From Ruficoccus sp. ZRK36 (lineage in GTDB: Bacteria; Verrucomicrobiota; Verrucomicrobiia; Opitutales; Cerasicoccaceae): DNA of 64,000 nt. Position 1 is the first letter of the stretch. Each line of letters begins with the position of its first letter. This document shows, piece after piece, positions 53,336 through 60,827 of the stretch. Position numbers and translations under genes: made by a program. The stretch covers positions 759,501 to 823,500 of the forward strand of contig NZ_CP080649.1 in assembly GCF_019603315.1 (NCBI RefSeq), given 5' to 3'. Under the pieces are notes generated by a model that was not told the DNA's origin, ran no database searches, and saw nothing but the letters and a program-made list of their open reading frames with translations.

Positions 53336-54380
53336 GAAAAAGCTCTCGCTCAAGCGCGGCTCCACGCCCCGCAAGGAAGAAGCAGCCCCTCCTCCGCCCG
53401 TAAAGCGTGAGGACGGCCCGCCATCTGCACCGCGGATGAAGCTGTCCCCCAAGCGTGAGCAACAGGAGCCATCCAGTCCGCCACCAGCCGCCGTTGACCC
53501 GCTCGTCCCACCGCCGCCGGCCCCCAAGCAGCCCACCATCAAGCCACGCCTGAAGACCGACGACAAACAGGATGAGCCGAAACAGACTCCTCCACCGCCG
53601 TCCGCATCCATTAAGGATATTTCACCTCCACCGGCTGCGACACCGCCGCCCGTAGCCCCATCAGACTCGAAACTTTCACCGCCGCCGACCAGCACTCAGC
53701 GGCCACCAGAGGACGCCCCGCCGCCTCTGCCCCCCGTCATTGGCCCCAAAACAAGTGCCGGCACACCGCCACCTCCGCCCTTCACTCCCCCGGAAGGACT
53801 CACCGATAGCGACCTGGAGGTCAAACCCGTCAAGACCAAGTCCAGTAAGGGCATTCTGCCCGTCATGCTGACCTTTCTCATCATCCTGATCGCTATCGCC
53901 GGGGTGGCTTTCGCCTTTATGAAGCTCCTGGGCGGCACAGAGAACGCGTCTGAGTTTGTCGAGTGGGAATCAAACACCCCGGAGGATGCGAACAACGGCC
54001 CCTCAGCCATCGGCTCTGTCGAGGACCCCCAACCGTCCACCGACGGAACAGTTGGCGACTGGAATCGAGGACCTCTGCTCCCTGATGATGTTCAACCCTC
54101 AACGCCCGCATCATCTGACACCGCAGACATTCCTGATTCGCCGACACTGGCAGACCCGCAAAGCGGCCCGGGGCAGCCCAATCCTGCTGTCACCGCCTGG
54201 ATCGAGCAACTGCGCCCCAATGTGATACGTGGGAGCCGCATGACGATCGAGGGTGTGAACTACCACATCGGCGACCAGGTCAGCCAGGCCCCCGTCATTC
54301 TCTGGATCGGGCATGACCGTGATCTGGGCCTGCTCACCTTTGAGGACGCCAACGGCATCATCTACGAAAAGGACTATTAA
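53295..54380 (+). CDS. Proline-rich membrane protein of the ExeA/GspB-like operon
   Basis: The 361-residue product (ATG 53295, MSQDSNTENGSSAKKK) has about 180 residues of basic, Pro-rich sequence on the cytoplasmic side, then one membrane helix (ILPVMLTFLIILIAIAGVAFA). An exported Asn/Asp/Pro linker leads to a C-terminal domain of about 50 residues (SRMTIEGVNYHIGDQVSQ ... GIIYEKDY). That domain resembles the end of the GspB-like protein before it (SRVLMNNQVFFIG ... LEYRKRF), suggesting a shared fold. No family is known to me for the whole. The 41-base overlap with the upstream gene implies coupling. Confidence 0.7.
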   Translation: MSQDSNTENGSSAKKKLSLKRGSTPRKEEAAPPPPVKREDGPPSAPRMKLSPKREQQEPSSPPPAAVDPLVPPPPAPKQPTIKPRLKTDDKQDEPKQTPPPPSASIKDISPPPAATPPPVAPSDSKLSPPPTSTQRPPEDAPPPLPPVIGPKTSAGTPPPPPFTPPEGLTDSDLEVKPVKTKSSKGILPVMLTFLIILIAIAGVAFAFMKLLGGTENASEFVEWESNTPEDANNGPSAIGSVEDPQPSTDGTVGDWNRGPLLPDDVQPSTPASSDTADIPDSPTLADPQSGPGQPNPAVTAWIEQLRPNVIRGSRMTIEGVNYHIGDQVSQAPVILWIGHDRDLGLLTFEDANGIIYEKDY

Positions 54381-54420
54381 GCGCCTGACAGGTCCGAGCG
54401 GGATCTAGAGCACTTTCGTT

Positions 54421-56274
54421 TCAGTCCAGATACGGCGTGTACTCGGGCACGATGTGTTGCAGCATTTGCTTGAGCTGGTTGCGGTCGTACTGCTCCACCT
54501 TTTCCACCAGATCCTTCAGGTTGCTCTCCAGCTCAGCCAGATCGCAGGGGCTGGAGATAAAGCGCTTCACCCGCGGATGGGCCGTCGCGACGTACTCCTC
54601 ACCCTTGTGTTGAAGCTCCTCGAAGAGCTTTTCGCCGGGGCGCAGCCCCACGAATCGGATCTCAATGTCCACGCCAGGCTTGAAGCCACTCAGCTCAACC
54701 AGTTGGCGAGCCACGTCCACCACCTTAATCGGCTGGCCCATATCGAGCACAAAGATATCGCCACCATCGCCGAGAACAGCCGTCTGCAGGACTAAGCCCA
54801 CCGCCTCGGGGATGGACATGAAATAGCGGGTCACATCCGGGTGAGTAACGGTAACCGGCCCGCCTTCGCGAATCTGCTTCTTAAAGATCGGAACCACTGA
54901 GCCCGAGGACCCGAGCACGTTCCCGAAACGCACGGCCATGAAGACCGTTTTATTACCGGGCTCCCCCTGAAATGCCTGCAAGAACAGCTCGGCCAGGCGC
55001 TTGGAGGCACCCATTGCGCTGGTCGGGTTAATGGCCTTGTCCGAGGAGATGAAAACAAAGCGCTGGCACTGATACTTGCTCGCCAGACGGGCAAACTGGG
55101 CCGTGGCCAGGGTATTGTTCTTGATCGCCTCTCCGGGCTGCAGCTCGATCATGGGCACATGCTTGTGAGCCGCGGAGTGGAAAATGATCGTGGGCCGATA
55201 GCGATCGAGGATGAAGTCCATCCGCTCCGTGTCGTTAATATCAGCCAGCAACGGCAGCACGATGGCCCCAAACCCCTCTGAGCGCAGCTCCTGCTCAATC
55301 ACAAAAAGCGCGGCCTCCGACTGCTCAACCAGTAGGATACGGGATGGATTCTTAGCGGCAATCTGGCGGCTCAGCTCGCCGCCGATACTACCGCCAGCTC
55401 CCGTCACCATGACCACACTCTGGGAGATCAATTGATGGATCTCGATCGCATTGGTCTCCAGGCTGCTGCGGCCAAGGAAATCCTCCAGCTCGACCGGGCG
55501 CAACTGATCGGCACGGACCTGACCGTAGAGCAGCTCCTGAGGAGAAGGTACAATCAGGACGTCCAGGCGTTCACGCCTCGTCATCAGAAGCACGTCCCGG
55601 ATCATGGCAGGGGAGATGTCCGGCTGGGCAATAATGATGCGGTCCAGATCGTAGCGGGCGACCGCACGGCTGAGGGTATCGATCCCGCCAAAGACACGCA
55701 GCCCATGATACTTGTGCCCGATGACCGCCGGATTGTCGTCCAGGATAGCTACCGGCTGCATGCCAAACCCGCGTTTGGTCTGCAGTTCCTGGATGAGCGT
55801 GTTGCAGATAAAGCCCGCGCCATAGATCGCCACACGATTGTTACGAAAGCCGGAACGCTCATCAATACCCAGCGCCTCACCCCGCACATACTGCAGCAGG
55901 CCGCGAAAAAGTGTCAGCGCCAACAGCGTTAACATGAAGTTGATCAAGATAACTCCACGCGAGGGGCAGTCCTTACCGTCAAAGACATACCAGAGGTACA
56001 ACAGGAACAGCGTCGTCAGGCCAAGGGCTAGCAGCAGCTGGAAAAAGTCATAACTTCGAAAGCGCGCCGCTGTCACCTCAAACTGTCCAAAGGCATACAG
56101 CACAACAACTTCCAGAGGGATCAGCCACAGCATAATCTCCACTCGCATGACCTGATAGCGGTCAGGCATCTGAAATTCCCAGCGAATTTCGTTAGCGAAA
56201 TAGAAGCTGGCGATGCAAAGAAAGATAATCAGTGCAGCGTAAAGAAGCCCTTCGCGGTTAATTTTTTTGGCCAT
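54421..56274 (-). CDS. Membrane-bound UDP-GlcNAc 4,6-dehydratase-like (CapD/PglF/WbpM family)
   Basis: The 617-residue protein has four to five N-terminal membrane helices, a CoA-binding-like domain (NRVAIYGAGFICNTLIQEL) and a C-terminal SDR domain. The latter has the NAD motif VTGAGGSIGGELSRQIA, then HSAAHKHVPMIE and ISSDKAINPTSAMGASKR. The active-site Tyr is replaced by Met (AMGASK), as in PglF/WbpM. These enzymes make UDP-4-keto-6-deoxy-GlcNAc. With the aminotransferase at 57563 and the transferase at 60200 it would supply a bacillosamine-type sugar. It is divergent from the WecA/MraY-like gene. Confidence 0.9.
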   Translation of the reverse strand: MAKKINREGLLYAALIIFLCIASFYFANEIRWEFQMPDRYQVMRVEIMLWLIPLEVVVLYAFGQFEVTAARFRSYDFFQLLLALGLTTLFLLYLWYVFDGKDCPSRGVILINFMLTLLALTLFRGLLQYVRGEALGIDERSGFRNNRVAIYGAGFICNTLIQELQTKRGFGMQPVAILDDNPAVIGHKYHGLRVFGGIDTLSRAVARYDLDRIIIAQPDISPAMIRDVLLMTRRERLDVLIVPSPQELLYGQVRADQLRPVELEDFLGRSSLETNAIEIHQLISQSVVMVTGAGGSIGGELSRQIAAKNPSRILLVEQSEAALFVIEQELRSEGFGAIVLPLLADINDTERMDFILDRYRPTIIFHSAAHKHVPMIELQPGEAIKNNTLATAQFARLASKYQCQRFVFISSDKAINPTSAMGASKRLAELFLQAFQGEPGNKTVFMAVRFGNVLGSSGSVVPIFKKQIREGGPVTVTHPDVTRYFMSIPEAVGLVLQTAVLGDGGDIFVLDMGQPIKVVDVARQLVELSGFKPGVDIEIRFVGLRPGEKLFEELQHKGEEYVATAHPRVKRFISSPCDLAELESNLKDLVEKVEQYDRNQLKQMLQHIVPEYTPYLD

Positions 56275-56438
56275 ACAGTGAGAGCGTATTAAGGAAGTAT
56301 ACCGAGCAACTAGAACCTTTATGGTTTAGATTATGCCATGCCTGGAAACAAGCCCAAAGGCGCCCCCGGCCAGCCTCATCCGGCTTGACCGCAACAGGCT
56401 CAGCGGGTAGCGTCTGCCACTCTGCTCACCCTCTTTCT

Positions 56439-57575
56439 ATGTCCAGCAACTACTATGACTTTCTGATTATGTTCGGCGGGCTGGCCGTTGGATTCGTGCT
56501 GACGCTGGTGACAACTCTCATCCTTTGCCGCTACGCCGAACGTCTCGGGCTGATCGATAAGCCCGACCACCGAAAGATTCACAGCAAGCCCATCCCGCGC
56601 ATCGGCGGGCTCGGGCTTTTCGCTGGGTTGATGGGGAGCCTGTTGTACTTCTCGCTCGTGCGTCAGATCTGGCCGCAGGAGCTCGGCGGCCTGCAGATGC
56701 CCAACATCTACTTCCTGACAGGCGGCGTTGTCATCGCCGTCACGGGGCTGGTGGACGACTTCAAGGGCATCAGCTTCCGGCAAAAGCTCGTCGCCCAGTG
56801 CCTGATCGCCGTCTATCTCATTCTGGCCGGCTACCGGCTGCAGCTTAATTTCGGCATTCTCGACGGTTACGCAAATATGGCGTCTATCCCCGTGACGTTC
56901 CTATGGCTCATCGGCGTCATCAATGCCGTGAACCTCATTGACGGGATGGACGGGCTGGCCGGAGGCATTTTCCTGATTTCGCTACTGGCCTTGACGATTT
57001 GCTACACCTTGCTGGGCGGCGCAATCGACCTGATCTTCCTCTTCAGTATCACCGGCACAGTCCTGGGCTTTCTCGTCCTCAACACTCACCCGGCTAAAGT
57101 CTTTATGGGGGACACTGGAAGTCTTTTCCTGGGGTATGTCATCGCCTGCTATTCCTTGAATGTCAGTACGTTGGGCCACAACCACTTCATGTATATGGTG
57201 CCCATCATTGCCGTGGGCCTGCCCGTTTTTGATACGCTTTTGTCGATGACTCGCCGCTTCCTTAAAGGGCGACCGGTGTTTTACCCGGACAAGGACCACA
57301 TGCACCACCGCGTGCGCAAGGTCTTTGGTGGTGGTCAACGGGCCGCTGTCATGCGCCTGTACTACATCAACCTCGTCCTCGGGGCACTGGCCATCCTGCT
57401 CAGCCTCGCGGGGGACTGGATGGCGATCCTGATCATGCTGGTGACCGTCTGCTTCGCAATCGCCGTGATCTGGCGACTCAAGTACCTCAAGCCCAAAGAG
57501 CTGCTCAAGCGTCGCAAGCAACCGCGCCATCGCGGCCTACTTTCGACCGGCGGTGCGTTCCCCTATCGCTTCTGA
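56439..57575 (+). CDS. WecA/MraY-family polyprenyl-phosphate sugar-1-phosphate transferase
   Basis: The 378-residue membrane protein has about ten helices and the family motifs DKPDHRKIHSKPIPRIGGLG, VTGLVDDFKGI, NLIDGMDGLAGG, KVFMGDTGSLFLGY and DHMHHRV. The DDxx(D/N) and HIHH-like motifs are the catalytic and metal sites. It joins a sugar-1-phosphate, usually GlcNAc-1-P, to undecaprenyl phosphate to start a surface glycan. ATG at 56439 is chosen over 56385. It overlaps the convergent aminotransferase gene by 13 bases. Confidence 0.92.
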   Translation: MSSNYYDFLIMFGGLAVGFVLTLVTTLILCRYAERLGLIDKPDHRKIHSKPIPRIGGLGLFAGLMGSLLYFSLVRQIWPQELGGLQMPNIYFLTGGVVIAVTGLVDDFKGISFRQKLVAQCLIAVYLILAGYRLQLNFGILDGYANMASIPVTFLWLIGVINAVNLIDGMDGLAGGIFLISLLALTICYTLLGGAIDLIFLFSITGTVLGFLVLNTHPAKVFMGDTGSLFLGYVIACYSLNVSTLGHNHFMYMVPIIAVGLPVFDTLLSMTRRFLKGRPVFYPDKDHMHHRVRKVFGGGQRAAVMRLYYINLVLGALAILLSLAGDWMAILIMLVTVCFAIAVIWRLKYLKPKELLKRRKQPRHRGLLSTGGAFPYRF

Positions 57576-58696
57576 GCGAACGCCTTTTCCACGCAGGCGC
57601 AAACACGCTCTTGCTGCGCTTCACTTAGCTGGCTGGGCAGGCTCAGCCCCCGCGCCGCCAAGCCCTCGGCCACAGCTCCACCGTAAACACGGCAGTGGGC
57701 AAAGCAGGGCTGCGTATGCAAGGGACGCCACAACGGCCGGGCTTCAATCTTCTCGGCTTCGAGTGCGTCAAGCAGCTCGGAGCTGGAGATCCCTGCCTCC
57801 TGCTCATCAATGAGCAGCGAACTGAGCCAACGCGTGCCCTCGCCCCCTGGCGTTTCAGGCATCAGTGTCACCCCGGGCAGTGCGCCCAGACGCTCCCCAT
57901 ACCGCTCAAAGACCGCACGTCGCTGCGCGACTTTTTCGGGGAGGCTTTTCAACTGTGAAAGCCCAAGTGCCGCCAGCAGATTGCTCAGGCGATAATTATA
58001 GCCGACCTCCAGGTGCAGGTATGCACGACCGGGCTCGCGCGCCTGCGTCGACAGGTAGCGCACCCGGTCAGCCAGTGCGGACTCGTCGGTCAACAGCATC
58101 CCGCCCCCTGAACAGGTGATGATTTTGTTGCCGTTGAAAGACATGACCGAGGCTCGCCCAAAGGTACCAGCGGCCCTCCCCTTGTAGGTCGCACCGAGGG
58201 CTTCGGCGGCATCCTCGATCAGCACAACTCCATGTTTTTCGCACAACGCCGAAATAGCATCCATGTCCGCGCACTGGCCATAAGCCTGCACCACCTCGAC
58301 CGCAGCAGGCAGCTTCCCCGTCTTGGCCGCCGCTTCAAGCGCTTCCTCCAGACGGGCGGGGTCCATGTTCCAGGTGCTGGCCTCCGAATCGATAAAAACC
58401 GGCTCAGCCCCACAGTACGCAATGGCATTCGCAGAAGCCGCAAAACTGAGGGTCGAGCAAAACACCTGATCTCCGGGACCCACACCGGACTCTTTGAGGG
58501 CCAGATGCAGGGCAGCCGTCCCCGAAGCAAGAGCGACCGCGTGAGCCGCGCCCGTCTGACGGCACATTTCGGCCTCAAAGGCTCCCAACGCAGGGCCGAC
58601 AGGGGCGATCCAGTTACTCTGAAAGGCCTCGGTCAAAGCGGCCAGGTCCGCCTCAGACATCGCCGGTGGGGACAGGTAAATACGCTCGCAGCTCAT
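57563..58696 (-). CDS. DegT/DnrJ/EryC1 aminotransferase (PglE-like)
   Basis: The 377-residue PLP enzyme has ASGTAALHLALKESGVGPGD, LIEDAAEALGATYKG with the PLP-phosphate residues, and the Schiff-base lysine K191 in SFNGNKIITCSGGGML. That motif is typical of PglE and related enzymes, which aminate the 4-keto sugar made by PglF. The product here would be UDP-4-amino-GlcNAc. ATG at 58696 fits the family start (MSCERIYLSPP). The longer open frame to 59569 has no homologous sequence. It overlaps the WecA-like gene by 13 bases at the 3' end. Confidence 0.9.
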   Translation of the reverse strand: MSCERIYLSPPAMSEADLAALTEAFQSNWIAPVGPALGAFEAEMCRQTGAAHAVALASGTAALHLALKESGVGPGDQVFCSTLSFAASANAIAYCGAEPVFIDSEASTWNMDPARLEEALEAAAKTGKLPAAVEVVQAYGQCADMDAISALCEKHGVVLIEDAAEALGATYKGRAAGTFGRASVMSFNGNKIITCSGGGMLLTDESALADRVRYLSTQAREPGRAYLHLEVGYNYRLSNLLAALGLSQLKSLPEKVAQRRAVFERYGERLGALPGVTLMPETPGGEGTRWLSSLLIDEQEAGISSSELLDALEAEKIEARPLWRPLHTQPCFAHCRVYGGAVAEGLAARGLSLPSQLSEAQQERVCACVEKAFAQKR

Positions 58697-58777
58697 GGGT
58701 GGGAGTAGGCTTGATAAAAACCGAATGAACCTTAGAGTATTTCCCCTGTCCCCTAACTCAACCCTTTCCTCGCTTTC

Positions 58778-59509
58778 ATGAAAAAAGCCCTTCTTTTCTT
58801 TGGAGCTCTCGTCTGCGCAGCACTGGTGGGCATCCTCGTCCGCCAGGAGTACTTCTACCATCCCGAGATCACGCTGACGGAACCGCTGGCCGATTTGATC
58901 TCCAATGACCTGCCCGGCTGGGACTGCGAAGAGCTGGAGCTGGCAAGCTCGCCGGAAATGCGTGAACGCACCGAGGATATCCTCAACTTCGAGGAGGCCA
59001 TCTACCGCCGCTATACACAGGGCGACCGCCAGATCAGCGTCTATGTCGCCTACTGGAAGCCGAAGCAGATGCCCGTGCGACTGGTGGAGGCCCACACCCC
59101 CGACATCTGCTGGGTCAGAAATGGCTGGCAGCGCATGGATGCCGAGGAAGGCGTCGATCTCCAGGCGGGCCAGGAGGAGCTTTTCCCTGCGGAATACCGC
59201 ACCTACACCCACCCCAAGGCCGGAAGCGACCTCACCTACGTCTACTACTGGCACACCGTGGGCGAGTCCATCTACGTCAACCGTGTCGTGGGCGAATGGG
59301 ACCGGCTCGACCCGATCAAGACCATCTTCAAGTACGGGCTGAACCAGATGCAGGAGCAGTTCTTTGTACGCATCTCCAGCAACATGCCCTTTGGCGATGT
59401 TTTCGAGGCTGATCCCGGCATGCATATGCTGATCCAGGAGCTTGCTGACCTCACGCTCGCCCCTCCCCCGGAAGCCATTCAGGCGGAGATGCCGCAGAGT
59501 TCTACCTGA
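58778..59509 (+). CDS. EpsI-family exosortase-associated protein
   Basis: The 243-residue protein has an N-terminal membrane anchor (MKKALLFFGALVCAALVGIL) and one EpsI domain with EAHTPDICWVRNGW, the H-x-P-x-x-C-x5-GW pattern of the family. EpsI domains are often fused to exosortase, so this is a free-standing copy. It is involved in exopolysaccharide-linked protein sorting or secretion. The PEP-CTERM protein at 26616 shows the system is used. It lies between the divergent aminotransferase and the Tag gene. Confidence 0.8.
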   Translation: MKKALLFFGALVCAALVGILVRQEYFYHPEITLTEPLADLISNDLPGWDCEELELASSPEMRERTEDILNFEEAIYRRYTQGDRQISVYVAYWKPKQMPVRLVEAHTPDICWVRNGWQRMDAEEGVDLQAGQEELFPAEYRTYTHPKAGSDLTYVYYWHTVGESIYVNRVVGEWDRLDPIKTIFKYGLNQMQEQFFVRISSNMPFGDVFEADPGMHMLIQELADLTLAPPPEAIQAEMPQSST

Positions 59510-59522
59510 GCTTACTGGACGA

Positions 59523-60107
59523 TCAACCCGCCGCCTCGATACAACGGCGATAGCACGGGCAGCTGACAAGGTGGTCGTTGACCATGCCCACCCCCTGCAT
59601 AAAGGCGTAAAGGGTCGTTGAACCCACGAACTTGAACCCGAGCTTTTTCAAATCGCGGCAGAGGGTATCGGAGAGTGCTGAGCGGGCCGGCAGCTGACTG
59701 ATCTCCGTCCATGCGTTGATAACGGGCTGGCCCTCCACGTAGCGCCACAGGAAAGCGTCCAGCGAGCCATGACGCTCGACGAGTGCCGTATAGGCACGGG
59801 CGTTTTGAATCACAGCCTGAATCTTTAGCCGGTGGCGGATGATGCCGGGGTTCTGCATCAGCTCGTTCACGCGGTCCTCATCAAAATCCACCAGGCGGGC
59901 GGGATCGAAATCCGCGAACGCCGCATTAAAAGACTTTCGCTTACTCAGGATCGTGGACCAGCTGAGCCCCGCCTGCTGCCCCTCCAGATTGAGCATCTCG
60001 AACAGACGTCGGTCGTCGTGCACTGGCATGCCCCACTCTTCGTCGTGATAAACGCGCTCCAGCTCGCCGTGTTCGGCCCAGGGACATCTTGCCTGTTGTT
60101 GCACCAT
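59523..60107 (-). CDS. tag: DNA-3-methyladenine glycosylase I
   Basis: Tag removes 3-methyladenine from alkylated DNA. The 194-residue product has RCPWAEHGELERVYHDEEWG, LEGQQAGLSWSTILSKR and DLKKLGFKFVGSTTLYAFMQ with MVNDHLVSCPCYRRC. The N-terminal Cys and C-terminal His/Cys residues form the structural zinc site. The length is normal (about 190). It sits among envelope genes with no functional link; its start ATG 60107 is 93 bases past the stop of the neighbouring transferase. Confidence 0.93.
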   Translation of the reverse strand: MVQQQARCPWAEHGELERVYHDEEWGMPVHDDRRLFEMLNLEGQQAGLSWSTILSKRKSFNAAFADFDPARLVDFDEDRVNELMQNPGIIRHRLKIQAVIQNARAYTALVERHGSLDAFLWRYVEGQPVINAWTEISQLPARSALSDTLCRDLKKLGFKFVGSTTLYAFMQGVGMVNDHLVSCPCYRRCIEAAG

Positions 60108-60199
60108 GCGTAACAGCTATTTCACGGACGCCATTACGTCAACGTCCCCGAAAAGAAAGCCGCCTATGTCAGGCCTATGCACTAGGAGCGGGCGGGCGA

Positions 60200-60793
60200 C
60201 TACTGCTCACCCATAAACTCGGACATGGTTACCTCGCCATCTGCGGAAATCCCCTCCCGCCGCAAAACCGCGCGAACCGTCAGGAAAAGGATCTTCAGGT
60301 CCAGCCAGCAGCTGCGGTTGTTCACGTACCACACATCCAGCTTGAGCCGCTCCGGCCAGGACAGTGCATTGCGGCCCTTGACCTGGGCCCAGCCGGTCAA
60401 ACCGGGGCGCACCTCATGGCGGCGCGCCTGCTCTGGACTGTAGCGCTCAAGATAGCGCACCAGCAGCGGGCGTGGGCCGACCAGGCTCATGTCGCCCTTG
60501 AGCACATTGATCAGCTCGGGGAGCTCGTCCAGACTGGTCGAGCGCAGGAAGCGCCCATAGCGGCCCAGCCGCTCGGCATCCGGCAGCAACTCGCCATCAG
60601 GACCACGTGCATCGCTCATGGTCCGCAGCTTGAGGATGTTAAAGACCTTCCCGTGCAGGCCAGGACGGGGCTGGCGAAAAAGTATCGGGCGCCCCAGCTT
60701 GTACCACGAAACCAGGCATACCCCCACCAGCACCGGAGAAAGCATCAGCAGCGCCAGTGCAGAAACAGCTATATCGAAGAGTCGCTTGGCCAT
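60200..60793 (-). CDS. PglC-like monotopic phosphoglycosyl transferase
   Basis: The 197-residue protein has an N-terminal re-entrant membrane segment (RLFDIAVSALALLMLSPVL), then FRQPRPGLHGKVFNILKLRTM and the catalytic SLDELPELINVLKGDMSLVGPRP with the Asp-Glu dyad. The C-terminal EVTMSEFMG also matches PglC. It moves a phosphosugar from UDP-sugar to polyprenol phosphate. Its size and end fit the bacillosamine-type PglC group rather than the larger WcaJ/WbaP. ATG at 60793 (MAKRLFD) is chosen over 60877. Confidence 0.9.
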   Translation of the reverse strand: MAKRLFDIAVSALALLMLSPVLVGVCLVSWYKLGRPILFRQPRPGLHGKVFNILKLRTMSDARGPDGELLPDAERLGRYGRFLRSTSLDELPELINVLKGDMSLVGPRPLLVRYLERYSPEQARRHEVRPGLTGWAQVKGRNALSWPERLKLDVWYVNNRSCWLDLKILFLTVRAVLRREGISADGEVTMSEFMGEQ

Positions 60794-60827
60794 CGCATCT
60801 GCCCAGTTGAATGATCCGCCGAGTGGA

